Counted from the stretch's first letter, positions 1 through 12,161 are shown. The stretch is DNA of 64,000 nucleotides from Rhyacophila brunnea (GCA_022495005.1 JAGYXB010000964.1:62001-126000), one strand, 5' to 3'. The notes: a model not told the origin generated them from the letters alone. Translations and numbers: made by a program.

Positions 1-275
1 ATAAAGAAGAATTTTCGCGATTTCATTTTCGGAATATTTTAACGTTGAGTTCGAAATGAAATTCGACTATTAATTGACTTTAAAAGAGAAAGAGTCAATT
101 TGAAAATCGTTATATTAACTGATGTTTCCAATTAAGTGAAATAAGGCTTGCCTTGTCAATTTTGATTATATTGTAATGCCATGTTGCATTGCTAGCATTC
201 ATTATTGGTTCATACATTATAATGCATCTAAAATATTTGAATATTACCTTATTTTGTATTATTCATATATTATGT

Positions 276-490
276 CAATAACACCCAAGCCTCGTAGGTC
301 CCAGGTTCAAATTCTGGGTCTAGCAAGTACAAACATTGTTTTTCAATGTGTGTATGAGTCAGAGTGTGGAAATATTAGGTTGAGCAAGTGGCTGACATCT
401 ATTACTCGTAAAAACAAAATCTGGTAACACAAATTTCCACTCTGTGGAGGCCTATATTATGATCCTATTAGGATCGGACTTGGTCGGGGA
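276..490 (+). mobile_element. tRNA-derived SINE, copy 1 (5' truncated)
   Basis: First of six copies of one SINE family in the window. It keeps the B-box-like stretch (GGTTCAAATTC), then a conserved body (GCAAGTACA, TTGAGCAAGTGGCTGACAT, CTCTGTGGAGGCC) and the shared tail ending in GATCCTATTAGGATCGGAC. The A-box half of the tRNA head is decayed. It is non-coding; RNA polymerase III transcription is inferred from the promoter boxes of the better copies. Confidence 0.85.
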
Positions 491-585
491 AAAAATAGGT
501 CAATATTGAACAATCGATACAACGCCTACTCTCATCCCCCCCAATCATGTCATCATCTTCAATCTTCAAGGAAATCTTCTCTAGA

Positions 586-1100
586 ACCCTTAAGGGCCAC
601 CAAAGTCAAAATGGAGGTTTTATGGACATTAGATAGTAGATAGATAATCTATTTATATAATTTTGAAGCCTTATTATCCTTTATATTTGATGACTGCATA
701 AAGTATCTTTATTATATAAAATAGCATTCTTTTAAACCTCTCCATCTAATGTTTTAGAATATAGTCATATTTCAGTACATCCATGTGCAGTGGTGTTAAG
801 ATTTTTTAGATTTATTATTTTTAAACGCATTAGTAAAATATTTTACTATTTAAATATTATAAATATTTACGATAAAAAAATGTATTTATAATCTCTGTGA
901 TCCCAAGTTTGACAAGAATTAGGCATTTTACTATTCAAAAAATGGGTACGATTGCCACATTTGAAGATAATTCTAAACGTACTGATAATAAGCTATGTCT
1001 TTTATTATTCAAATGTGATAAACATCCTACGAATAATGATTGTTTTATAATAATTATTGACCTAAGAATAAAATAGTATTTTTTTGAAATACGCCATTTC
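586..1100 (+). repeat. Dispersed repeat shared with 26174-26745 (inverted)
   Basis: This block of about 515 bases reappears on the opposite strand at 26174-26745. Both share the CCCTTAAGGGCC-type start, a GTGGTGTTAAGATTTTTTAG core and the AAATACGCCATTT end. No coding frame is conserved between the copies, so short open frames inside it are chance. Class not recognised; probably an old non-autonomous DNA transposon. Confidence 0.65.
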
Positions 1101-2595
1101 TTTCGCTGAAATGAAATGTCAATACTTACTGTCAATGGTACTTTTGGTTTATATCGTATAACAATATAATTCATAGTGTAACAACTGTGCTCTTATTCTG
1201 CAATAAACCTCGCTATTCTCTCAGACACCCAATGTTTTCATCATTCCAAAAACCATACAAACACCACAGACTATATCCACAGACAGCCGACCGAGTGAGA
1301 GGGAGTACCTGAAGCTCTATCATCTTCCACCAGAAGTGATACTACTATGGGGATGTGAATAAGGACAAAGGTAGATAAGGTTGCAATCAATGGTAAGACT
1401 CAGATAGGATGCATATGATTAAGAAAAAATACCCATTTCATTTCCCGACGACGATTTATGACGACAGTGGATCAAATTACACATATAAGAAATACTACGA
1501 TAAGTAGTAAGAAAATAGATTATAATGACGATGCGAATTTACAATTATTACGTAACTGAAGTGACGTTAGATGTACACTACTGTGAAACGCTCATTATAA
1601 AGTGGGTGAAATTGTCTATGAGTGCATTATTTATTGACTAAAAATCTGCAAGGTGTGTATTTGCTTGTTATTATTTTGAAATGACAGTGAAATGCATGTT
1701 TGATTCTTAGTTGCTTAGTCAGGTGTGTTTCCAAGCGTATTTGACATGTTTTGTTTCGTAATTGATTAATTGAATTATTATTGTAACTAAATAATTAAGT
1801 AGGTTATACTAAATGATCCTGGATGGTAGAGTGTCCACCCTACACTATATAAACGGATAGATCAAACGTATTAATTTACCAAAATTACTATAAAGATTCA
1901 TATGAAATTGAACTTCACTTAGGAATTATACTCATCTTTTAAAAAATTACCCTACAATTTCAGTTTAGCATTAGGTATATTAATTTCTATTCAGTAAATC
2001 TAAATTAGTTTTTTTTTCTGAGTGACATAATTCTACTAATGCTTGTAGAATCGGAATAAGTTAGCGAAAGTCTTTAGTGAGTTATGTCTGCTAATTATTA
2101 CGAGCAAAGTTACTTAGGTGCTTGGGTACTTATGAGTATCAAAGGATTTATAATTGCTCGAAGTATGAAATATATCTCAGAAAATGTAGTCATTATCAAA
2201 GAACTCATCAATCGTAATTCGGTTCTGACATAATATTTTAAAACAAATCGTCATTAAGTACAAAGCCTTTAAATAAATAATTCCTAAATTACCATTTCTG
2301 AGAAAATTGTTTAACCTTAATTTCTCAAGCGTTATTTATTTTTAATCGTTGAATAATATACAAACAAAATAATCCATACAGTCTGGACTGTAGCAGAGAT
2401 GACGAACCTATGACACGCGTGTTGCTTGGTGACACGCTGAAAAACTTCGAATTTTGTAGGTATGCCAAAAAATACAAGTTTTTTATATATATATATTATG
2501 AAATATTCTTTTTTTTTAATTTTCCTTCACCTGGCAACACTGGCTTGTTTTATCGGTCGCCGAATAGATATTGCGGTAATTTTATCAATAGGTAG
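1101..2595. other. AT-rich intergenic stretch, nothing recognised
   Basis: I see no splice-flanked exon, no repeat shared with the rest of the window and no convincing open frame. The short frame at 2410-2595 is low complexity (poly-T and TA runs) and looks like chance. Confidence 0.5.
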
Positions 2596-2599
2596 ATAC

Positions 2600-2870
2600 T
2601 AAGGAATCAGACAAGAGTACGCGATGTGATAGAGGTCGCTAAGCAAATGAAATGGCAATGGAGTGGAATGTCACTTGACGAGTGAACAACTGCTGGACAA
2701 ATGCGGTCATACAGTGGTACCCATGAGATACTAAACGCTCACAAGGACGCTCTAAACCCGCTGGATAGACGAGCTCATAAAGATCGATAGCCGTACATGG
2801 AAACAAAAAACTAGGGACTGAGAAGAATGGGGGAGCTAGGGGAGATCTTCACCCCTACATGAAAATATTA
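2600..2870 (+). pseudogene. 3' fragment of a non-LTR retrotransposon ORF
   Basis: Translation from about 2602 reads RTRVRDVIEVAKQMKWQW-like residues, and after indels continues with a TRWIDELIKI and TWKQKTRD..EWG pattern. This is the C-terminal region after the reverse transcriptase in RTE-like endonuclease/RT elements, normally RVRDVIE..KW.WAGHVAR then GRP..RW.D. The frame has stops (first TGA near 2683) and shifts. A shorter relative lies at 48455-48572. It is a dead 5'-truncated copy. Confidence 0.7.
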
Positions 2871-3915
2871 AAAGCGTGACACTTAGTTGTAATTAATATA
2901 ACATTATTTTTTTTTAATGAAAGCCATTAACTATTCCTATTTTTATTTTCATAACCAGCTAACGTGACAGTCGTTTTCTAATTAACCATGAGAAAGCCCT
3001 AATTATCTCGTCGTATCAGTTGATTCATATTTCATCACGCACAACCTGTCGCAGAAGTAAAAGAAATAGAAAATGTGAATTTGTTGGGTCACTACTGTGG
3101 TGTTCGATGTGTAGGTTGAGGATGATGATAATGAAGTCTACGATGTAGCAGGGTGAGATTTATTAGCAGCGTATCGGTACAATAGTATATTATACAATGA
3201 TAGTACTTATAATCTACTGAGATAGTTACGAGCTAGATACTTGGATTCGAGTGACATTAAGATAAATTATTCTTCGTTATTTATACAATAAAAAATAATA
3301 CATTAACATAAATTTTGGTACATAATCATATTGGACTAATTATAGAGTCAGCGTTTTAATTCAAGTAGCTTGTGAAATATTATTTATTATTACGGTCGTA
3401 AGAAAATATGATACCATGAAAAATGATTATTCGGCTAATACACCGTAATGATATAATGTGCTGTGATATGATGTAATAATATACCGTATCTAATATCGTC
3501 AATCAACTTGCTGATCTAGCTAAGAGTTGTTTGCTGGAAATTGATTCGCTGGGAATATATAATTGCAGAATAATTTGATACGTTAAACAATAGATATTTG
3601 ATCGCTACTATACTACAGCTACAAATTCATACCCCACGTAAATACATACAATAATTAGTATTGTTTGATTTGTAACGTCTAGTGTCTTCATACAACTATA
3701 ATAATATGTGTATTTAAGTTGAAGAATGGCAATGGTATAGTGGATCACAGACTACTTAAAGTTGGCCATGCTTACTAATAGTATTTGTAGTCTCTCGTGG
3801 TCCAGTACGTAAAGCATCTGGGGGCTCCGTATACGATCCCTGATAGGGTCACATTACATGGTACTAATGTGATTTTCTCGAAGCATGGGTGTTTGGTTGT
3901 TTCACTTCTACAACT
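2871..3915. other. AT-rich intergenic stretch with a possible short repeat
   Basis: No gene seen. Around 3795-3860 a more GC-rich stretch (GGGGGCTCC, CGATCCCTGATAGGGTC) could be an old SINE head, but I could not align it with the six SINE copies. The opposed 79- and 84-residue frames here overlap on both strands and run into the next transposon, so they are not genes. Confidence 0.4.
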
Positions 3916-4465
3916 AGAGTTGGGTTTTGGTAACCCCCCGACGGGAATTCTCGAGAAATTTTCGAGATTTTCCATCCTGAATCTCGAGAATTCAAAATTT
4001 TTTACATTTCGGGATTTCTTTATTATCAAATATTAATTGAAAAAAACGGTTATATATATATAAAGAAAGCGGACAGAAAACACAAAACTTGAACTGATCG
4101 GGGCATTTAACATAATTAAGCCAACATTGACTCAAAATGAGCTAAATTTTTGCAACGTCAGGGAATTTTGTGTCTCAAAAGCGTACGCGATTGTCAGATC
4201 CAGCGATTGACAATCTGTGTTTTTTTAAATACAATTTTAATAAGTAATCTTTTGAATTACTTTTGTTTTCCTGCTTCTATTTTGTTTGTCTTCTTACATA
4301 AATAAAAAAAAACATATTTTTTTGGAATTTGTCTGTTTTACACTGATTTTAGGATTTTTACAGTTTTTTTTTAAATTTCCCGATTTCTCGAGAATTCTTG
4401 AGATTTTTTTTCTGGAAATCCCGAATCTCGAGATTGAGATTTTCTCAGGAAATACCCAACTCCAT
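3916..4465. mobile_element. hAT-like non-autonomous element with 8-bp TSD
   Basis: The element begins AGAGTTGGG and ends CCCAACTCCAT. It is flanked by perfect 8-bp direct repeats CTACAACT at 3908-3915 and 4466-4473, the duplication length typical of hAT transposons. Both subterminal regions carry many CTCGAGA and GAATTCTCGAGA motifs in opposite orientation. At 550 bp with no transposase frame it is a MITE. The open frames crossing its edges are artefacts. Confidence 0.8.
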
Positions 4466-4639
4466 CTACAACTACTTTACTGTTTCACTATACTACTGTC
4501 ACTGTACCTCGAGGCCTGTTGTAGTGTTAAAAAGAATATATATATTATATTAAAAATAATTTCTTACTTTAAAATATCATCACAAATTACTGGTTTCACC
4601 ATAGCACATTTGTTTTAATTACTTTTTATTTGTTTACAG

Positions 4640-4696
4640 GTAAGTGATAAAACACAATATATTCAGAAGCATATTGAAGCATTTTATCCGCGCATG
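4640..4696 (+). other. Possible isolated 57-nt internal exon
   Basis: A good acceptor (pyrimidine-rich tract ending TTTGTTTACAG) precedes 57 nt open in only one frame, starting VSDKTQYIQKH and ending YPRM, and a donor GTAAGA follows. The length is a multiple of three and the other two frames have stops. No partner exon was found nearby, so it may be chance. An alternative reading is that GTAAGT at 4640 is itself a donor. Confidence 0.2.
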
Positions 4697-4874
4697 GTAA
4701 GAGATTTATTTTATTATAAGTACCTACTTAATACTTAATCTGCAATACGAAATAACTTGCAGCTTATTTGACATTAGCTTTAGGACTATTTTTAACTTAA
4801 ATTTCACATATAAATATTCGCTTTTCATAGACAAAGGGTTTTCTTCAGTATATTTGGGAAAGTATGAAAAATAA

Positions 4875-5342
4875 TTACAAGATAAAAAGAACTTTTTATA
4901 GACCACGTTTTTAAATTTTCTATTGAATCGAATAAACTTGACAATCCTATGTATTAATAAATACTTTTTTTCGTACTTGATAGAAATAGGTACTGAATAA
5001 ATATTATAGAATACTGAAATGTCATTTTGACATTTCAATTGATTTCCATAGTGACGCACGTATATATTAATAATTTAGTTGCTAGGACCATCCCCTGAGC
5101 AACCAACACTAGTGGATTGGATTACGGATTTCTTCCGAAATAACTTTTCATACAAAACAGAATTAACTGAAAATGAACTCAATTCTACTTAAAGATGGCT
5201 AAAAGTATTAAAAGAATGCATTGGCACCGTGTTCTGATATATTCTAAAAGTTTCAAATGTCTAGCTAGTCGGGAAGTTAATTAAAAATCGATTACAAGAT
5301 TTGTACTGGATAAACAACCATACGAGCTAAGAAAAACGTGGC
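4875..5342 (+). mobile_element. TTACAA-end MITE, copy 1
   Basis: One of five copies with TTACAA at the left end and TTGTAA at the right (here decayed to GTGGCA). Each has an ACAACGTTTTTA-like motif near both ends, a central GTTGCTAGGACC / CTAGCAACC hairpin and a conserved right half (AAAACAGAATTAACTGAAAA, AATGCATTGGCA). Non-coding and about 470 bp. No clear target duplication, so the superfamily is unresolved. Confidence 0.8.
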
Positions 5343-6288
5343 AATGACATGAAACCTGTACCTATTTTTATAGGTACTGGTTAAACGATTAAATATTTAA
5401 ATATCGTATCTCACGCAATTTGAGAGATGAAAAAAAATTCTGATTCTCAACCTTAGTGGTGAATATTTCCTGTTGGATGGAAAAATAACAATAATATATA
5501 CCCGCAGTGTGTCGGTCAATATCTTACTATACAGGAGAGCCAATGAACAGATCAAAATTGAGGTCTATGTATGTTCATACAAATATTTTTTACGATTGCG
5601 AATTTAGTAAATTTATATTCTTACCAGACTCGCCTCGATGGCGATTGATAGTCAACGATTGCCTCTGACGGCGTTAAAACGGATACTGTTAAAAGCGGTA
5701 AAAATTTTATATTGTAATTTGGCAAAGTTTTTAGAAATGAAATTTAGAAGAGGTTATACAGAGAATTAATATACCACGTACCTAATTATGTAAGTATGCC
5801 AAAACGGCAAAACCTTTAAATGGAGATGTGCCAGATACATATCATGATATTTGGTATGCAGGGTAGTTGTTAGACCACATATTCTCAACTTTTATCCAGT
5901 TTTGACCCCATTTTAAAGTGACCCGCAACCCCGATAAATTGTAAAAAGCCTTTTTAAAAGCGGCAAAAAAAACGCATCGAAATAGATTTTGCAGTATAAT
6001 ATAATTTTAACTTAGACATATTCAATGCGATTGTTTAAATTGTAACTAGTTAACCAGCTTCGAAATTCGTGGTAGAGTTTAATCTAAAATTTAATCTGTT
6101 TCTTTTTTTAAACTCTTACAAAGATACGTAGAAGAAAATGGTAGTTATACTCTAAAGACAAGCATAGTAACATTTCGTCAGCTGAATACAGAACTATTTA
6201 CTATTCTAACTCACATATGACTTTTTTTAGAAAGGAGTTCTTTAAAAAAACCTATTTCAATTATTTATTATTAATTATATACAAATAA
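5343..6288. other. AT-rich spacer between two MITE copies
   Basis: No gene or repeat recognised. The stretch near 5460-5530 has generic AT-rich sequence without splice-flanked coding potential. Confidence 0.5.
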
Positions 6289-6704
6289 TTTCAAGATAAA
6301 AATAACTTTTTATTTACAACGTTTTTAAATTTTCTGTTGAACCATATAAACTTGACTTGACTAGCTTAAACGATCAAAAAATTTTGTACTTGACATGTCA
6401 TATTGATTTCCATAGTAACGCACGTATATATTAATAATTTAGTTGCTAGGACCGCAGACCCCTAGCAACCAATAATGGTGTCGAAATAACTTTTCATACA
6501 AAACAGAATTAACTGAAAATGAATTTAATTATACTTAAAGATGGCTAAAGTATTAAAAAAATGCATTGGCATCGTGTTCTGATATATTCTAAAAGTTTCA
6601 AATGTCTAGCTGGTCGGAAAGTTAGTTAAAAATCGATTGCAAGATTTGTACCAGACAAAGAACCACCGGACAAATAAGAATACGAGCTAAGAAAAACGTT
6701 GTAA
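6289..6704 (+). mobile_element. TTACAA-end MITE, copy 2
   Basis: Same family as 4875-5342, about 416 bp. The right end is intact (GAAAAACGTTGTAA). The central hairpin reads TTAGTTGCTAGGACC...CCCCTAGCAACC. It keeps the AACAGAATTAACTGAAAATG and GCATTGGCATCGTG blocks. Confidence 0.82.
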
Positions 6705-6801
6705 AATGTATGAATCATAGTTTATATTTCATACTATTTTGTTCAGTGTCCAATTTCATTAATTTAAATTTAATTGTTATTGATAAAGTATTCTTTCTTC
6801 C

Positions 6802-7031
6802 GACCATGTCCGATCCTAATAGGATCATATGGGCCTCCACAGAGTAGAGGTTTGTATTGACAGATTTTGTTTTTTACGAGAAATGGATGTCAGCCACTTG
6901 CTCAACCTATTAGATCCATACCTTGACACCCAAAAATTGAAAAACAATATGTGTACTTGCCAGACCCAGGATTCGAACCTGGGACCCACGGCGTTATAGT
7001 CCAACGCTTAAGCCGCGCGGCCACCGTGGGC
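6802..7031 (-). mobile_element. tRNA-derived SINE, copy 2 (near full length)
   Basis: Read on the minus strand this copy starts with GCCCACGGTGGCCGCGCGG, has an A-box-like GGCCGCGCGGCTTAAGCG and a B box GGTTCGAATCC, then the family body and the tail GATCCTAATAGGATC... The 70-nt head resembles a tRNA but is fused to a 150-nt unrelated body, so it is a SINE, not a functional tRNA gene. Confidence 0.9.
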
Positions 7032-7136
7032 TAAAGTATTACTGGACGGAAAATGCAATGTATTGGTAGATTATTTGTGTCGCCTTTTGAATTTGTTTTG
7101 GTAAATACTTGTTTTATAAATATTATTCAGTTGAAA

Positions 7137-7225
7137 ATATCCCTCTGAAGCGGACGAAACTGGTTTAGATTTATTTATTAAAAGTGGAATACGTACTAAA
7201 AAAATTTGCGTTTTATTAAATTAAT
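7137..7225 (+). repeat. Half of a TTAA-flanked palindromic MITE
   Basis: It matches the right arm of the palindrome at 57798-57985: CCCTCTGAAGCGGACGAAAC, then AAAAGTGGAATACGTACTA and GCGTTTTATTAAATTAA. Only one arm is present, so the copy is truncated. Confidence 0.65.
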
Positions 7226-7776
7226 CAATAATATCTACTAATTACGATTACGGTATATTTTATGTAGTGTATTAAAAAACACACGTATTAAAATATTTCA
7301 TTCGATTTAATGTGGATAAACACTAAATAAATAATTGATTTTATCAAAAATTTGCCACTTCAGTAAAGCCACAATAATAGCCTCGTTTGACAAAATACAT
7401 TTTCCCCTTAATAAATTGATGGGGACATTAACGTATTGATTCATTCCTTATTTAGATTGCGTATTAGTTTAACACGTTTACATTGTCGTTCTTCAAATAA
7501 AAATATATTTTCTTTCTCACGTGGTTCGAGTCACATATGGCGCGGTAGATTATCGGAAAGGAAAATGTGCTTAAATATCTTTTCTTTGCACCTCTACTTT
7601 GAATGGGGTATAAGTTAGTTATGCGGGTGATTTTACGCGGATATATCTCTATTTATAGAATATCACTATAATTATAGATATTATTTTAATGACTTAGTGT
7701 AGTAGATACAAGATGGCGATTATGATAATTGTTTTACGCGTATTTTGCTATGTTAGATAAACAAACATATTCCTTC
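7226..7776. other. AT-rich intergenic stretch, nothing recognised
   Basis: Contains a 60-codon open frame at 7436-7618 with no motif, no signal peptide and no splice context. I treat it as chance. Confidence 0.5.
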
Positions 7777-7784
7777 CCATCTGG

Positions 7785-8122
7785 CAGTAGCGAAGGGTGG
7801 AGGTAGGCTGTTAAGATCCGCGATAAATAATGCACATTAAACTTTGTTAGTCATATGTATTTGTTTTTATTGAACTAAGACCACAATTTACAGATGGTGT
7901 TGGTTAGTTTTTAAAAATTATTAATTAAACCCTGCGAAAACCATGCCATAATAGATAATAGTCATATATCAATAAAATATCTACGATTATACAATTAAAG
8001 ATTCACAGATTTACAGATTCAGATTCTGTAAATTGTAGTTTTTTTCAATGAAAGCAAATACGTATGACTGACAAAGTTTAGTGTGCACTTAATGGCGGAT
8101 CTTCCTACCTACCTCACCACTG
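7785..8122. mobile_element. CAGTGGCGAAGGG-end MITE, complete copy
   Basis: 338-bp element with inverted ends CAGTAGCGAAGGGTGGAGG and ...CCTACCTCACCACTG. Flanks CCATCTGG (7777-7784) and CAATCTGG (8123-8130) match at 7 of 8 positions, fitting a hAT-type 8-bp duplication. Conserved subterminal blocks are GGCTGTTAAGATCCGC and ACAATTTACAGATGGTGTTG. Other copies: 13409-14590, 27999-28574, 37440-37620, 51857-52080, 57690-58270. Confidence 0.82.
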
Positions 8123-8199
8123 CAATCTGGCATGCCACTAGAACTAAGAAGTGTACCATAAAATTTCATACTATTTCCTAAAATAATCCTAAATAATCA

Positions 8200-8725
8200 T
8201 ATGGGGATAAACAACTCAATCCGTGTCAGCATATTGATCGGCGATATTAAATAACTGACCGCAATTACAAATTCCTTAATATCCATCTCCCGTAGTGTCC
8301 AATTATGGCAAACTCACTAAATAGTTTACTGCAATTATAATTTCCACAATAGCCGTTTTTCCACATAGTCAGCCATATTCAATGACGTAAACTCCATATA
8401 TAGTAGCTGACTCAATTATAATAATTATTTCCTAAATATTCTTTTCAAGATATTATTTTGATTATGAGTACGTCAATAAATAGCAGATCATAATTCATTG
8501 GATATGCCACTCGAATATAAGTTCCCGGTCTATTAGTATCTCAGTCTGTATCGCTCCGCACAACATCTCATTCTACCGAGACTCGGACCTCGGGATATTT
8601 TAACATAACTACTGTAATATACTCTTGTACCGACTGTTTACACTGCAAATAAAACTCGCATCGGATCAACCACTAAATCTCGACTTCTCATCTTTCGTCC
8701 TGATGACTTCGTCATCCACAACACC
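8200..8725 (+). repeat. LTR-like repeat, copy 1
   Basis: It matches 18953-19440 in the same orientation over about 500 bp, from GGATAAACAACTCAA to beyond CTGCAAATAAAACTCG. Features resemble an LTR: a TATAAG motif after CACTCGAA, a conserved CCGCACAACATCTCATTC block where transcription might start, and AATAAA about 130 bp later. No gag-pol lies between the copies, so they would be solo LTRs. Precise ends and 5-bp duplications could not be fixed, so a DNA-transposon origin remains possible. Confidence 0.5.
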
Positions 8726-8743
8726 CACAATCCTAAATAGCCA

Positions 8744-8767
8744 AAAGTGGGCGATATCGCCCACTTT
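8744..8767. repeat. Perfect 24-bp palindrome
   Basis: AAAGTGGGCGAT is followed directly by its exact complement, with no spacer. It is much more GC-rich than its surroundings and could bind a dimeric protein or be the remnant of a transposon excision. No function can be assigned. Confidence 0.6.
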
Positions 8768-9457
8768 CGAAATCATTGTCTTAAATGACATATTATTATG
8801 GTGACGATGATTGTGACGATTTTATTATGCGCCGTCTGGAGTAACTACGATGAAAATATTACGTCGTAAAAATTGTATCTTCCTTTCGCCTTTGTAATAT
8901 AATTGTTTAACTTACCGTAAAAAACAGAAAGTATTTAATATTAACAACATACAAACAACAAATCGCGGAATCTTTTTCGCGAAAAACATATTTTCTTGTA
9001 ATTTAGGGGAAAAACTGTAAAGAGTTCCTCTGAATATTTGACGAGTGCAAACAGAATATTTAAATGTTTATTTTTTGGCTACTTCGCGTTTCTCGCAAAA
9101 GAGATTATTTTGTTAGCCGGATTTTTAAATACAAAATAATAAATAATATAAAAAATGTTAGTCTGTTTATACGCAGGAGAATTATTTTCAGTTTCGTTAA
9201 AAAATATGCTTTTCTTAATATTATTAAAATTGTAAATTAACTCGTTAAAAAATACCTAGTGTTAATTAATGTTTTAGTATAATATTATAAATCTACTTTT
9301 TTATCCATGTCTATTCCTTATTAGACAATTCGCGATGGCTTCAATAATCCTTAAAGTTCTCTAACCTCCCATCCATCATCTAGACATAGTAAAAAAAGAT
9401 TGATAAGCAGAAATTTGTTTTATAATTATTTTTAGTGTATTTTCTGACAAATAATAA
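8768..9457. other. AT-rich intergenic stretch, nothing recognised
   Basis: No coding frame above background, no repeat shared elsewhere in the window. Confidence 0.5.
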
Positions 9458-9933
9458 TTACAAAATAAAAAAAACTTTTTATATACAACGTTTTAAAATT
9501 TTCTGTTCAATTATTATGCTCAATATGCTCAAACTTGTACTTGATATTAAGTAAATAAAAAATAAACAAATATAGAATACTGAAATGTCATTTTGATTTC
9601 CATAGTACCGCACGTATATATTAATAATTTAGTTGCTAGGACCACCAACTTAGCAACCAATAATAGTAGATTGGATTACGGATTTCTTCCGAAATATTTT
9701 TTTCATTAAAAACAGAATTAACTGAAAATTAATTCAATTCTACTTAAAGATGGCTAAAAGTATTGAAAGAATGCATTGGCATATTATATTCTAAAAGTGT
9801 AAAAGTTCTGATATATTCTAAAAGTTTCAAATGTCTAACTAGTCAGGAAGTTAGCTAAAAATCGATTGCAAGATTTGTACTAGATAAAAAACCACCATAC
9901 AAATAAGAATACGAGCTAATAAAAACGTTGTAA
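9458..9933 (+). mobile_element. TTACAA-end MITE, copy 3
   Basis: 476 bp, TTACAA at the left end and TTGTAA at the right. It has a small internal duplication (TATATTCTAAAAGT appears twice near 9783-9825) not present in the other four copies. Confidence 0.82.
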
Positions 9934-11297
9934 AAAATGACTATTTATTCAATATGGCGAAGAGTCGCATGTTACTTGGCTATCATATAAGGGATCGCGA
10001 TCAGTACTTCATAATAACATGCCGACGATGAGATTGTGTTAGACAAGTGGATTTAGGTACTTAAAAAAACCAAAAATCGCTAAAAAATACACGGAACCCT
10101 GGAGTTCCGTGGAATACCAATTGGGAAACGTTGCAACCTCCATTCGGAGATGACATGTATATATTTTGCTCAAGTAACCTTTCATGGAAATAGTCAAAAC
10201 ACCAATCAAAGGGAGATATTTCGAAATCACAAATCGAAAAATTTAAATAGATTATTTTGAAAGATAAAAAATAAAATAAATTAAAAAAACTCATTTGGAT
10301 TTAAGACTATCTGTTTAATAAACTCCTAAATAAATTTTGACTTCTCTGTAAATAGGCCTTTTATAAAAGAAACTGATTATTAATTAGATACCTACCTACT
10401 CAAATATCAAAGCAACACTAACGTTTTTGCTCGAATAGCAAATTTTCATCAAAGAAAAAGAGGGAAATCGCATTTTTTGGGAGAAGTCAATTAAGCGAAC
10501 TCAGGTTAAAACTCACCTGAAAGGTGTAGATGAGAATATAAAAGCTGAACGATAGATGTTTATTTTTTCCACAATATCATTTATAATATACAACAAAACC
10601 ACGAGTGCCTTTTCTACAGTGGTGGAAATTTTCTGTTGGAGGGAGATACATGGTCCATAACTGAAAATAACAAAAAACTTGTACAATAAAATTATTCTTG
10701 TGTAACTTAATTAACAGTTATAATTGATATTGAGAATATACTCGTACTTATTATAATTTTGAAAAACCTCTTAGAAGAAAAATATTTTATCAAGTGAGAT
10801 TAACTCACTATGAAAATTAAAGGCTATATTGTTTGTAATTAGCATGTTTCTGGGGTTCTTCAAAACAATGCAATAACTGGTGAAAATCCTATTGAAAAAC
10901 ATACGAAAAAAATTCTAAATTCTTGTTGATTATTAGGAATATTATGCTGGTAACAATGGTTTAGTTATGTTCCTCTTGTTAAAATAACAGGAAAATATTT
11001 CCTTAAGTTGGTACCTAAAAAAGCCTAAAATACTATAAATAAAATTTTACATCTTTGTATTAAAATCAGCATTATAAAAATATGACAACACTGCTTTCCA
11101 TGAAAAAATGAAAACCATTTGACGTACAAGCATGCACAAAACTAATCTAGTAGTGTTAATACCAGAATTAAAAATTTGAAGTAAAGTAGAAGATTAAGTG
11201 ATCAAATGTAGACATAGGTTATAGCTATTGACTTATATTATTTTTTTTGTTTAGTTGTTGCTTTTATTTTTCACTATTAGAGAGGTATAATTCTTAC
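9934..11297. other. AT-rich intergenic stretch with one short hairpin
   Basis: An 8-bp perfect stem (CACGGAAC, loop CCTGGA, GTTCCGTG) lies at 10090-10111. Two overlapping minus-strand frames of 63 and 77 codons cover the same place with no domain and are taken as chance. Nothing else recognised. Confidence 0.45.
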
Positions 11298-12161
11298 TTA
11301 AGGCGAAGTCTTCACTGAGCCTTTTTTAAAGAGGCACCTAGCGGAAAAATACGAAGCTTGCAATTTGAGACATTTTTTTGATAATTTACAATTTCAACTG
11401 TATTAATGAATAAATATGTATCTGAAAACATAAAAAATAAAAATATTTCTTATTTTAAGTCAAAGACAAACTTACAATTGTAAAAAATGTAATAAAATGT
11501 GAATTTGTTCTATCGGACCGCACCCTATTATTACATATATTTTATGGTCATATTTATTATTAAAATTTAGTTTATTAAGTTTTCTAAGCATCACCTAAGC
11601 GATTTTTGACAAATTCATAGTTTTAATATTTTTTATATCTATTTTAAAAAACATCATTTTTTATAAAAAAATATAAATGTGTATAACTTGAAATCCTTTT
11701 TATTTATATTAATATAAATATTTTATTTATATTTATAAAAATAATTTATTTGATATAAATAAAAAGGATTTCAAGTTATACACATTTATATTTTTTATAA
11801 AAATCGATGTTTTTTAAAATAGATATAAAAAATACTAAAACTATGAATTTGTCAAAAATCGCTGAGTGATGCTTAGAAAACTTAATAAACTAAATTTTAA
11901 TAATAAATATGACCATAAAATATATGTAATAATAGGGTGCGGACCGATAGAACAAATTCACATTTTATTACATTTTTACAATTGTAAGTTTGTCTTTAAC
12001 TTAAAATAAAAAATATTTTTATTTTTAATGTTTTCAGATACATATTTATTCATTAATATAGTTGAAATTGTAAATTATCAAAAAAATGTCTCAAATTGCA
12101 AGCTTCGTATTTTTCCGCTAGGTGCCTCTTTAAAAAAGGCTCAGTGAAGACTTCGCCTTAA
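11298..12161. mobile_element. 864-bp TTAA-flanked palindromic (foldback) element
   Basis: Two arms of about 410 bp (11298-11709 and 11753-12161) are near-perfect inverted repeats around a 43-bp AT-only spacer. Both outer ends are TTAA followed by GGCGAAGTCTTCACTGAGCC and its complement, consistent with a TTAA target as in piggyBac-type transposition. There is no coding frame. Fragments of one arm recur at 25950-26045 and 30460-30625, showing a dispersed family and not only a local rearrangement. Confidence 0.8.
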
